Positions 1 to 5,798 of a stretch of 7,260 nucleotides of DNA are shown piece after piece. Both the position numbers and the translations under genes were made by a program. Each line of letters begins with the position of its first letter. The first letter of the stretch is position 1. This stretch comes from Dehalococcoidia bacterium (lineage in GTDB: Bacteria; Chloroflexota; Dehalococcoidia; JACVQG01). Under the pieces are notes generated by a model. The model worked only from the letters and a program-made list of their open reading frames with translations. It had not been told where the DNA came from and ran no database searches. Location: assembly GCA_015661045.1 (NCBI GenBank), contig JACVQG010000081.1, positions 1-7,260 of the forward strand. The letters run 5' to 3'.

Positions 1-1303
1 TAAGCTGGAAAAGCGGATACGGACGATTTTTAAGCTCCAGGGAGAGGTTACACCACCGGGAGATAAATCTATCTCCCACCGGGCGGCCATCCTGAACAGC
101 ATTGCCCAGGGTAAAGCCGTTGTGCATAACTTTCTGCCGGGCGGCGATTGCCTTTCCACGCTAAACTGCCTTCGGGAACTCGGCGTTGAATTTAAACTAT
201 TCCCTGGAACACCCACGACCCTGGAGATAACCGGAACAGGCAGCCGGGGATTACGTGAGCCGGAAAATGTTCTGGATGCCGGTAATAGTGGAACTTCCAT
301 GCGCTTGCTTTCGGGTCTCTTGGCAGCCCAACCCTTTTTGTCTATAATCACTGGGGATGCATCTCTGCGATCCCGGCCTATGGGGCGGGTAATTAAACCA
401 TTGCGGGAAATGGGCGCTCAAATATTGGGGCGGGGTGGGGATACGCTGGCGCCTTTAGTTATACGTGGAGGTAACCTGCATGGCATTAAGTACTCGCTAC
501 CCGTAGCCAGCGCCCAATTAAAATCGGCATTACTTCTGGCAGGGCTTTTTACTAAAGGCCCTACGCTCCTGAAAGAGCCGGCGCCATCGCGAGACCATAC
601 CGAGAGGATGCTTCTGGCGATGGGTGCAAAGCTAGATATGGATGGTCCGTGGATAAACCTTAGTCCTTTAACAAGCCCTTTAAAGGCTTTATCGATGGAT
701 GTTCCAGGTGATATTAGCTCTGCCGCTTACTGGCTGGTAGCGGCCGTTATACATCCCCGTGCCAGAGTCAAAGTTAAAAACGTGGGTATAAATCCGGGTC
801 GCACTGGCCTTCTGGATGTGCTTAAGGATATGGGCGGTAGAATATTTCTGGAAAATCAGCGGCAGGAAGGTGGTGAGCCGGTTGCCGATATAATTGCTGA
901 ATCCAGTGAACTAACTGGTATAAACATCAAGGGTGATATGATTCCACGTTTGATTGATGAGGTGCCAATAGTGGCGCTTGCTGCGTGCCTGGCGCGAGGC
1001 ACAACCACCATCGAGGACATTGGCGAATTGAGGGTTAAAGAGAGTGACAGGATCAAAACTACGGTCCAGGAGCTCTCAAAACTGGGAGGTATGTTGGAGG
1101 AGCTACCCCAGGGGATGGTTATCCGGGGAGTAAGTAAACTTAAGGGAGCATCAGTCGACAGCAACGGAGACCATCGCCTGGCTATGACACTGGCTATAGC
1201 CGGGGGAATTGCTGACGGAGAGACACTTATTCACAATGCTGAGGTTGTGGATATATCCTATCCCATATTCTGGCAAGATCTGGAAAGATTTAGTTCTTTT
1301 TAA
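1..1303 (+). CDS. aroA: 3-phosphoshikimate 1-carboxyvinyltransferase (EPSP synthase), 5' end cut by the window
   Basis: This cytosolic shikimate-pathway enzyme joins shikimate-3-phosphate and phosphoenolpyruvate to make EPSP, the precursor of chorismate. The frame is open from base 2 to the TAA at 1301-1303, giving 433 visible residues. That is nearly full length for a family of about 425-445, so only a few N-terminal codons are missing. The N-terminal signature PPGDKSISHRA is encoded at about 53-85, upstream of the first internal GTG at 122; a start at 122 would delete this substrate-binding loop and is rejected. Other family motifs are GNSGTSMRLL, SRPMGR, SAQLKSALLLAGL, the acidic EVP motif in LIDEVPIVAL, and RVKESDR. 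The SAQxKSA motif and Leu in place of Pro after GTSMR resemble class II (Bacillus/CP4-like) enzymes. It is probably the last gene of an aromatic amino acid operon entering from the left. Confidence 0.96.
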   Translation, partial: KLEKRIRTIFKLQGEVTPPGDKSISHRAAILNSIAQGKAVVHNFLPGGDCLSTLNCLRELGVEFKLFPGTPTTLEITGTGSRGLREPENVLDAGNSGTSMRLLSGLLAAQPFLSIITGDASLRSRPMGRVIKPLREMGAQILGRGGDTLAPLVIRGGNLHGIKYSLPVASAQLKSALLLAGLFTKGPTLLKEPAPSRDHTERMLLAMGAKLDMDGPWINLSPLTSPLKALSMDVPGDISSAAYWLVAAVIHPRARVKVKNVGINPGRTGLLDVLKDMGGRIFLENQRQEGGEPVADIIAESSELTGINIKGDMIPRLIDEVPIVALAACLARGTTTIEDIGELRVKESDRIKTTVQELSKLGGMLEELPQGMVIRGVSKLKGASVDSNGDHRLAMTLAIAGGIADGETLIHNAEVVDISYPIFWQDLERFSSF

Positions 1304-1305
1304 AA

Positions 1306-1381
1306 TGGTATGCGAAGAATACTCTTGCTTTTAACACGTGGTAGCTTGCCCCGTGTTTACCGGGAGTATTACCAGATACCA
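1306..1381 (+). repeat. Nested inverted repeats in the aroA-remA spacer
   Basis: Three inverted repeats are nested concentrically in the 103-bp gap. They are TGGTAT (1306-1311) with ATACCA (1376-1381), AATACTC (1318-1324) with GAGTATT (1364-1370), and AACACG (1333-1338) with CGTGTT (1352-1357). As RNA they would stack into one elongated stem with internal loops, ending 25 nt before the remA start. There is no T-run after it, so it is not a typical intrinsic terminator. It could be an mRNA leader or processing structure, or chance. No known riboswitch was recognised. Confidence 0.35.
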
Positions 1382-1394
1382 ATATTTATCCGGG

Positions 1395-1400
1395 AAAGGA
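1395..1400 (+). promoter_or_regulatory. Ribosome binding site that fixes the remA start
   Basis: AAAGGA lies 6 nt before the ATG at 1407. The longer reading frame beginning with GTG at 1338 has no comparable site and adds 23 residues that look nothing like RemA, so the ATG at 1407 is preferred. Confidence 0.7.
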
Positions 1401-1406
1401 TTTTTC

Positions 1407-1697
1407 ATGGTAACTGAACTTATTCATGTAGGATTCGGCAATATTTTGAATGTTAATCGAGTTGTAGCTATTGTTTCACCGGCTTCCGCACCTTCTAAAC
1501 GCATGATTTTTGAAGCTAAGAAAAAAGGACTTATTATCGATATGACCAATGGCAGGCGGACAAAAGCAGTTTTAGTTATAGATACCGGTCATATGGTGCT
1601 GGCCGCTATTGCGCCCGAGACTATCCAGGGCCGGGCGCTTTCTAGCCGGGACGGCCTCAATCCCAGGTCAGACCCATTAGGGGAAGTAGCTTTATAG
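1407..1697 (+). CDS. remA: RemA/DUF370 family DNA-binding regulator
   Basis: This 96-residue protein matches the RemA (YlzA, DUF370) family, whose Bacillus subtilis member is a small ring-forming DNA-binding protein that activates biofilm-matrix and osmoprotection genes. Family motifs are clear: HVGFGN (7-12), NVNRVVAIVSP (15-25), SAPSKRMI (27-34) and the basic stretch NGRRTKAVL (48-56). Arg18, Arg50 and Arg51 match the positions implicated in DNA binding in B. subtilis RemA. The C-terminal tail after about residue 78 is not family-conserved. The next gene, gmk, starts 1 nt after the stop, so the two are almost certainly co-transcribed and possibly translationally coupled; remA-gmk adjacency is common in lineages carrying RemA. 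The regulatory targets in this organism cannot be inferred. A biofilm role is known only for Bacillus. Confidence 0.9.
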   Translation: MVTELIHVGFGNILNVNRVVAIVSPASAPSKRMIFEAKKKGLIIDMTNGRRTKAVLVIDTGHMVLAAIAPETIQGRALSSRDGLNPRSDPLGEVAL

Positions 1698-1698
1698 G

Positions 1699-2328
1699 GT
1701 GAGTGAATCTACCATCGGTTCCACACCATTATTGATTGTCCTTTCCGGTCCCTCAGGCGTGGGTAAGGACGCAATTCTGACAAGTTTGAGGGACAGGTTA
1801 TCTAACTGTCATTTTACGGTTACTGTTACTACCCGTCCCCGCCGCCCTAAAGAGCAGGATGGGGTGGACTATTTCTTCATATCTCCAGAGCGTTTCAGGG
1901 ATATGATAGCCCGTGGGGAACTGCTGGAGTATGCCCAGGTGTACGGCAACTGGTACGGGGTGCCAAAAGAGCAGGTACGACAGGCCCTCTCGAAGGGTAT
2001 GGATGTTATGATCAAGGCCGATGTGCAGGGTGCAGCTACACTCAAAAAATCAGTCCCTCAGGCGGTCTTTATATTTCTGGCGCCGGCCAGTTTACGGGAG
2101 TTGGAATCTCGGCTCCGGGATCGTCAAACGGAGTCACAAGAGGCGTTAGCTCACCGGCTGGCGGTGGCCACGGAGGAGATGAAACAGCTTGATAAGTTTG
2201 ACTATATGGTGGTGAATGCTGACGGTCAGATGGAGCGGGCTATAGATCAAATTGAGGCGATTGTTACCGCAGAGAAATGCCGGGTGCAGCCCAAAGCATC
2301 AAAATCAACATGTAATTTAGTCACTTAA
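1699..2328 (+). CDS. gmk: Guanylate kinase
   Basis: This cytosolic enzyme phosphorylates GMP to GDP with ATP and is essential for guanine nucleotide supply. The 209 residues fit the usual length of about 200. The Walker A loop GPSGVGKD is at 17-24, the GMP-binding segment TTRPRRPKEQDGVDYFF at 44-60, LEYAQVYGNWYGVP at 76-89, DVQGA at 108-112, and the lid region RDRQTES at 140-146. Two details differ from the textbook family: Asp24 follows the P-loop lysine where Ser, Thr or Gly is usual, and Gln142 sits where the lid normally reads RGTES. From memory, Chloroflexota enzymes often carry the Asp. The start is GTG at 1699, 1 nt after the remA stop; the purine run AGGGGAAG at 1679-1686 is about 12 nt upstream, so translation may depend partly on coupling to remA. 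Confidence 0.96.
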   Translation: MSESTIGSTPLLIVLSGPSGVGKDAILTSLRDRLSNCHFTVTVTTRPRRPKEQDGVDYFFISPERFRDMIARGELLEYAQVYGNWYGVPKEQVRQALSKGMDVMIKADVQGAATLKKSVPQAVFIFLAPASLRELESRLRDRQTESQEALAHRLAVATEEMKQLDKFDYMVVNADGQMERAIDQIEAIVTAEKCRVQPKASKSTCNLVT

Positions 2329-2333
2329 ATTAC
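2312..2333 (+). repeat. Perfect 8-bp inverted repeat over the gmk stop codon
   Basis: GTAATTTA (2312-2319) and TAAATTAC (2326-2333) can pair with a 6-nt loop, and the gmk TAA at 2326-2328 lies in the right arm. The stem is AT-rich and no T-run follows, so termination there would be weak at best. It sits 13 nt before the pit ribosome binding site and might influence pit translation. Confidence 0.35.
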
Positions 2334-2346
2334 CCGGGGGAGTATT

Positions 2347-2351
2347 GGAGG
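2347..2351 (+). promoter_or_regulatory. Strong ribosome binding site for pit
   Basis: GGAGG lies 7 nt before the GTG at 2359. This supports the non-ATG start, which gives a complete first membrane helix. Confidence 0.8.
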
Positions 2352-2358
2352 CTAAACA

Positions 2359-3363
2359 GTGTCTTTGAGTCTGTTATTGATAATACTGGTCATCATCATC
2401 GCATTGGTTTTTGACTACACCAACGGAATGCACGATGCCGCCAATTCCATTTCCACCATCGTTTCTACCAGGGTGTTATCGGCAAAACAAGCCATTATCT
2501 GGGCGTCTTTTTTTAACTTTATAGCGTTTCTTATCTTCGGAACGGGTGTAGCTAAGACAATAGGCAAGGGGATGATAGATATTCAAATAGTCACCCCGAT
2601 TGTAATCCTTGCCGGCCTTTTGGGTGCTATCGCGTGGAATATCATTACGTGGTATTTTGGCCTGCCCAGCAGTTCCTCTCACGCCCTGATTGGTGGATAT
2701 GCGGGAGCAGCCATAGCTAAAGGTGGCTTCGGGGTAATTATTGCTGATGGTTGGACCAAGACATTGATTTTTATTGTTCTAGCTCCGGTTATCGGGGTTA
2801 TTTTAGGTTATTTTTTAAGGATTGCTACAACCTGGATTGTATACAAACAAAAACCAGCCGCTATTAATAAATGGTCCAAGATTTTACAGCTTTTTTCCGC
2901 AGCCGCTTATAGTTTAGGCCACGGTGGCAATGATGCACAAAAGACGATGGGTATTATTGCCAGTCTTCTTTTTGCCGGGGGTTTAATGCAAGAATTTAGC
3001 ATACCCTTGTGGGTTGTTTTAAGCGCTCACGCTGCTATTGCCCTGGGTACACTCAGCGGTGGCTGGCGGATCGTTAAGACGATGGGACAGAAAATTACCA
3101 AATTGAGGCCAATAGATGGTTTTTGCGCTGAGAGCGCCAGTGCAACCAGCATTTTCCTGGCAACCCATATGGGTGTTCCAGTAAGCACTACTCATATTAT
3201 CACTGGAGCCATATCAGGTGTGGGATCGGTAAGCCGGTTTTCGGCGGTACACTGGGGCGTGACTATTAATATAGTTTGGGCCTGGATTTTAACCATCCCT
3301 GCATCAGGTATTATTGCGGGTTTGCTTTATTACATAATTAAGCTGGTTTTCCAGGTTAAATAG
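2359..3363 (+). CDS. pit: PiT-family low-affinity inorganic phosphate transporter
   Basis: This integral membrane protein of 334 residues belongs to the PiT family (TC 2.A.20), which takes up phosphate, usually as a metal-phosphate complex, by proton or sodium symport. The duplicated family signatures are both present: FDYTNGMHDAANS (18-30) in the first half and SLGHGGNDAQKT (185-196) in the second. The paired helix-loop motifs GLPSSSSHALIGG (101-113) and GVPVSTTHIITGAISG (272-287) are also present. About ten hydrophobic segments span the protein, and the length is normal for compact bacterial and archaeal members. It begins 30 nt after gmk and may be read from the same transcript. Its usual partner, a DUF47 protein, is encoded just downstream but on the opposite strand. 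PiT transporters are also a known entry route for arsenate, which matters given the arsenic genes nearby. Confidence 0.93.
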   Translation: MSLSLLLIILVIIIALVFDYTNGMHDAANSISTIVSTRVLSAKQAIIWASFFNFIAFLIFGTGVAKTIGKGMIDIQIVTPIVILAGLLGAIAWNIITWYFGLPSSSSHALIGGYAGAAIAKGGFGVIIADGWTKTLIFIVLAPVIGVILGYFLRIATTWIVYKQKPAAINKWSKILQLFSAAAYSLGHGGNDAQKTMGIIASLLFAGGLMQEFSIPLWVVLSAHAAIALGTLSGGWRIVKTMGQKITKLRPIDGFCAESASATSIFLATHMGVPVSTTHIITGAISGVGSVSRFSAVHWGVTINIVWAWILTIPASGIIAGLLYYIIKLVFQVK

Positions 3364-3407
3364 GGTGTTGTTAATATTGATTAAGGATATTTTATAGCAA
3401 CTGGCGG

Positions 3408-3460
3408 CACAGGCCTCCGTGCCTGTGAGCCAAGTAATGGGAGAATATCGAACTCACAGG
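3408..3460. repeat. Competing inverted repeats in the convergent pit/DUF47 spacer
   Basis: CACAGGC (3408-3414) pairs with GCCTGTG (3421-3427) around a 6-nt loop. The same middle segment, CCTGTGAG (3422-3429), also matches CTCACAGG (3453-3460) perfectly over 8 bp, so two hairpins are mutually exclusive. No T-run follows on the plus strand. The pattern resembles a REP- or MITE-like intergenic element. Confidence 0.5.
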
Positions 3461-3476
3461 TTCCGACAAGTCGGAA
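3461..3476. repeat. Short palindromic hairpin
   Basis: TTCCGA (3461-3466) and TCGGAA (3471-3476) form a 6-bp stem with a CAAG loop. It directly abuts the preceding inverted repeat and lies 17 nt before another palindrome, which suggests one composite repeat element spanning roughly 3401-3510. Confidence 0.5.
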
Positions 3477-3493
3477 TGCCACCATTATAAAAG

Positions 3494-3509
3494 TCCCGAT
3501 GTATCGGGA
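3494..3509 (-). terminator. Possible intrinsic terminator of the DUF47 transcript
   Basis: TCCCGAT (3494-3500) and ATCGGGA (3503-3509) form a GC-rich stem. Read on the minus strand it is followed by CTTTTATAAT, a short T-rich tail. It lies 62 nt beyond the DUF47 stop codon. The tail is short, and the palindrome may instead be just part of the adjacent repeat element. Confidence 0.4.
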
Positions 3510-3571
3510 TTGAATTGGTTCACCTTTTTCCTTGATTAATAAGCCATCGCGTAACTTTGTTACAATCTCGT

Positions 3572-4198
3572 TCAGCCATTCTTGAGGGCTACTCCTTCCA
3601 GCACATTGGCCACATCCTCCGCACGATCCGTCGCCGATTCCATATGGCCGTATATTTCCCGCCACTTAATAATATCAACAACATCTATCTTGTCAGAAAA
3701 AAGCTCTCCCAGGGCTGCTCTATAAACCTGGTCGGCAGCGTTCTCCAGGCGGTTGAGCTCTACACAGTGGTCGCGCATCTCTTTTGGATCGCCAGGGCGC
3801 CGCAAATACGGGATAGCTTTTTCAAGTTCGGCAGCGCCCTGCACAATAATCGCTGCCAATTCTTTGGCGCGCTGCGTGGGAGCTTTCACCTTATAGACGA
3901 GCATGGCATCAGCCGCAGCCTGAATAAAATCTACTATGTCATCGATCGCATGGGACAGGGCGGCAATATCTTCCCTATCCAGAGGAGTAATAAAAGTAGA
4001 ATGAAGCTCTGACATAATGCGGTGTGTTATTTCATCCCCCTGGTGCTCGGCATCATTAATCAGGCTTATCTTGGCTTCAACGTTCTCCCAGTGGTTTACC
4101 AGGTCATCCAATAGATGCGCGGCTTTTGCAGCATTGCGGGCATCATCTTCAAAAAGGTCAAAAAACTTACGTTCCTTTGGTATTAAAGAGAGCTTCAC
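3572..4198 (-). CDS. DUF47 (PhoU-like) phosphate transport accessory protein
   Basis: This soluble, almost wholly helical protein of 208 residues fits the DUF47/PhoU_div family (TIGR00153 type, about 205-220 residues), typically encoded beside PiT phosphate transporters and thought to regulate them. Features seen include the N-terminal KERKFFDLFEDDARNA (8-23), EHQGDEITHRIMSEL (51-65), the acidic and histidine-containing FITPLDREDIAALSHAIDDIVD (69-90), and ATDRAEDVANVLEG near the C-terminus. Acidic repeats of the E/DxxxD type are PhoU-like metal-binding elements. The start is GTG at 4196-4198, supported by GGAGG 8 nt upstream. It converges on pit rather than forming an operon with it, and it lies 195 nt downstream of hgcB on the same strand. 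A regulatory role for PiT is inferred from the family and the position. Confidence 0.9.
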   Translation of the reverse strand: MKLSLIPKERKFFDLFEDDARNAAKAAHLLDDLVNHWENVEAKISLINDAEHQGDEITHRIMSELHSTFITPLDREDIAALSHAIDDIVDFIQAAADAMLVYKVKAPTQRAKELAAIIVQGAAELEKAIPYLRRPGDPKEMRDHCVELNRLENAADQVYRAALGELFSDKIDVVDIIKWREIYGHMESATDRAEDVANVLEGVALKNG

Positions 4199-4206
4199 TC
4201 CAGCAG

Positions 4207-4211
4207 CCTCC
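4207..4211 (-). promoter_or_regulatory. Ribosome binding site of the DUF47 gene
   Basis: GGAGG on the minus strand (CCTCC at 4207-4211), 8 nt before the GTG start at 4198, supports this non-ATG start. Confidence 0.75.
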
Positions 4212-4233
4212 TTTTCTAAAGCGCCTTATGGAG

Positions 4234-4239
4234 ATTATA
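4234..4239 (-). promoter_or_regulatory. Candidate -10 box for the DUF47 gene
   Basis: A perfect TATAAT occurs on the minus strand, predicting a short leader of about 28 nt before the GTG at 4198. The hexamer 17 nt upstream (GTCCTA) is a poor -35 match, so the promoter is tentative. The rest of the 195-bp spacer (4199-4393) shows no gene and no clear terminator for the operon upstream. It does contain a separated inverted repeat, GATACCA (4282-4288) with TGGTATC (4346-4352). Confidence 0.3.
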
Positions 4240-4393
4240 AACTAATAGATTTATCGTAGGACTTGTGAGTTTCGCCACAATGATACCATAGGCCAGATGG
4301 GTGGTCAACGTTGCGAATTGCGTAATGTGGCTGTTTTATAATTCTTGGTATCGTTTAATAGGTATGGGGATTCATTTTAGCAATCTAATAAGT

Positions 4394-4687
4394 CTAGCAG
4401 CCCTTTGAGCCTGAGGATTCCCCGCAACATGGCGCGGCGTTGCCCTTACGGTTTTTCATTAACGCTTTGGCACATCCAACACCGGATTTAACGGAAATGG
4501 CGTTAAAAGGACAGTTAACGGCGCAGGCTCCGCACTCTATACATAAATCTATATTAACAATAAAGGCTTCTTTGCTATTTATTGCCAGTACGCCTCGAGG
4601 GCAAACATCCACACAGATACCGCAACCGGTGCATTTCTCCTTATCTAAAATCAAAGTGGCTACATCCTTCAAATATACAAGGCCCAT
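4394..4687 (-). CDS. hgcB: HgcB, 2[4Fe-4S] ferredoxin of mercury methylation
   Basis: This small ferredoxin-like protein of 97 residues is required with HgcA for making methylmercury. It is thought to pass electrons to reduce the HgcA corrinoid and to help deliver Hg(II). Cluster motifs are CTGCGICVDVCP (19-30) and CIECGACAVNCP (49-60). Three features separate it from ordinary ferredoxins and match HgcB: the segment after cluster two reading SVKSGVGCAKAL, with Cys72 at the position of the functionally important conserved Cys73 of Pseudodesulfovibrio mercurii ND132; the C-terminal vicinal pair Cys87-Cys88; and its position directly behind hgcA. It also ends in an extra cysteine, Cys97. The ATG at 4687 is preferred over the in-frame ATG at 4705 because GGAGG lies between them, although its 4-nt spacing is short; the longer form would add six residues (MIKGGI) and leave 2 nt between the genes. 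Confidence 0.95.
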   Translation of the reverse strand: MGLVYLKDVATLILDKEKCTGCGICVDVCPRGVLAINSKEAFIVNIDLCIECGACAVNCPFNAISVKSGVGCAKALMKNRKGNAAPCCGESSGSKGC

Positions 4688-4691
4688 AATA

Positions 4692-4696
4692 CCTCC
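4692..4696 (-). promoter_or_regulatory. Ribosome binding site that decides the hgcB start
   Basis: On the minus strand AAAAGGAGGT precedes the ATG at 4687, with 4 nt between GGAGG and the start codon. No comparable site precedes the upstream ATG at 4705, which would place this sequence inside the coding region. Confidence 0.65.
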
Positions 4697-4707
4697 TTTT
4701 ATCATGT

Positions 4708-5784
4708 TTATCTCATTACCAGGCCAGTGATGAAGACCACTGTCCCTATTATGCCAGCCCCAATAATCGCTGGCAAGGCCAACCGCATCTCCTTGCGCAC
4801 CCCGGACATGGATGTATATGTGGTTGACCCGGTAAAGTTAAAAGCTAAATAGGCTGAAATTGCGGGAATAGCTAGTAAAGCGGCAATTCTGTTCGTGATA
4901 CCTGGTAGCCCCACCCCACTTAAAAAGTTCCAATTATGTGCAAAGATAGCCAGCGCCCAGGCAAGACCGACCTGGCCACCCTTCACGGAGAAGGCCCGAC
5001 CGGGAATCCACGGTAGCAGCATGGGTGTGATTACCGTCCCCATCAGAACTGCTCCCAACAGCGCCACCCCAGCCGCGGCCAGAAGTCTCCAGGCGCGCTC
5101 AAGGAAGAACCCAGACCAGCTAATCCCGCCCAAAATGAAGAGAATAGCGGATAAAAGAACTAAATATTTGAATGCCCCTTTTACTTCTACCGGGGTGAGC
5201 GCCAGACGGTCTATCATTCCAAACTTAACCTTTCGCATTTCAGCGGTAGCTTTCATTCCATTATTGAGGAAGGCAGGAATGTCGTCAGCCCGCACCGGGC
5301 CAAAAACCGTGCGTAAGCCTGAGACCTTTTGCACCTCGTGGGCTTTAACCCCTGTGGCGCTGAGCTGAGGTAGTATGATAGTTCCATGTGGAGCTATCTT
5401 TTGAAGCCCGGTTAGTTTTATTTGCCACAGGACTGCCCCTGTACTGAATGTGCCTTTTCCGGCTGCGCACCACACGTTTACGCCTTTGGTGTCAATGACT
5501 ACCAACCAGGTATTGTGGCTGGATACGGCCCGGCGAAGGATGTCGAAGCTCATTTTGTAATTAGCGGATACTAATACTGGCGAGTCTGGCCCTGGGCTGC
5601 CTACGGCATATAGTCCGGGATCAACTTTATAGTTCATCCGTCGTATGCCCCACCTCATCCGCCAGAAACCCAGAATATCTATCGCCGTCAGTTTTGTAGA
5701 TACCAGAGGGATATTTCCTGCCGTAGTCTCCACATGGCCTATTATCCAGGAGGGGCTTTTGGTGTCTATGTTAGCATGGGACAT
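4708..5784 (-). CDS. hgcA: HgcA, membrane corrinoid protein of mercury methylation
   Basis: HgcA carries a methyl group on a corrinoid cofactor and transfers it to Hg(II), producing methylmercury; its native physiological role is unknown. The protein has 358 residues. The soluble corrinoid-binding domain spans about 30-200 and includes RWGIRRMNYKVDPGLYAVG (44-62), SPVLVSANYKMSFD (68-81), and the diagnostic cap-helix motif NVWCAAGK (103-110, encoded at 5455-5478). Cys106 in that motif corresponds to Cys93 of Pseudodesulfovibrio mercurii, the lower axial cobalt ligand. Further family blocks are ILPQLSATGVKAHEV (137-151) and FGPVRADDIPAFL (161-173). About five membrane helices follow, near 205-222, 231-252, 271-290, 298-317 and 335-356. 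Both halves of HgcA are therefore present, unlike CdhD/CFeSP relatives, which lack the membrane domain. The ATG at 5784 has AGGAG 9 nt upstream, 12 nt after the acr3 stop. Confidence 0.97.
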   Translation of the reverse strand: MSHANIDTKSPSWIIGHVETTAGNIPLVSTKLTAIDILGFWRMRWGIRRMNYKVDPGLYAVGSPGPDSPVLVSANYKMSFDILRRAVSSHNTWLVVIDTKGVNVWCAAGKGTFSTGAVLWQIKLTGLQKIAPHGTIILPQLSATGVKAHEVQKVSGLRTVFGPVRADDIPAFLNNGMKATAEMRKVKFGMIDRLALTPVEVKGAFKYLVLLSAILFILGGISWSGFFLERAWRLLAAAGVALLGAVLMGTVITPMLLPWIPGRAFSVKGGQVGLAWALAIFAHNWNFLSGVGLPGITNRIAALLAIPAISAYLAFNFTGSTTYTSMSGVRKEMRLALPAIIGAGIIGTVVFITGLVMR

Positions 5785-5793
5785 AGTTCAATG

Positions 5794-5798
5794 CTCCT
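5794..5798 (-). promoter_or_regulatory. Ribosome binding site of hgcA overlapping the acr3 stop codon
   Basis: AGGAG on the minus strand lies 9 nt before the hgcA ATG. Its first two bases are the last two of the acr3 TAG codon (5797-5799). This physical overlap argues that acr3 and hgcA share a transcript. Confidence 0.7.

Noticed and set aside
122..1303. aroA starting at the GTG at 122
   Set aside because: The same frame upstream encodes the conserved PPGDKSISHRA loop, so the gene extends to and beyond the left edge.
1338..1406. N-terminal extension of remA from a GTG at 1338
   Set aside because: The 23 extra residues do not resemble RemA, and a good ribosome binding site sits before the ATG at 1407.
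3381..3665. 94-residue minus-strand frame with CxxC motifs
   Set aside because: It covers the palindromic spacer and the end of the DUF47 gene in another frame, and its cysteines come from out-of-frame DUF47 codons. It has no ribosome binding site or family resemblance.
3557..4012. 151-residue plus-strand frame
   Set aside because: It lies almost entirely antisense to the well-supported DUF47 gene and shows no domain features.
4337..4342. TATAAT on the plus strand as a promoter
   Set aside because: No acceptable -35 lies at 16-18 nt and no plus-strand gene follows.
4440..4730. Plus-strand frame across hgcB
   Set aside because: It is antisense to hgcB, whose cysteine motifs are unmistakable.
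4895..5368. 157-residue plus-strand frame across hgcA
   Set aside because: It is antisense to the conserved HgcA coding sequence and low-complexity in character.
4708..5784. hgcA being a CdhD/CFeSP-type acetyl-CoA pathway protein
   Set aside because: The NVWCAAGK cap helix, the C-terminal membrane domain and the adjacent HgcB are specific to HgcA; no other acetyl-CoA pathway genes are nearby.
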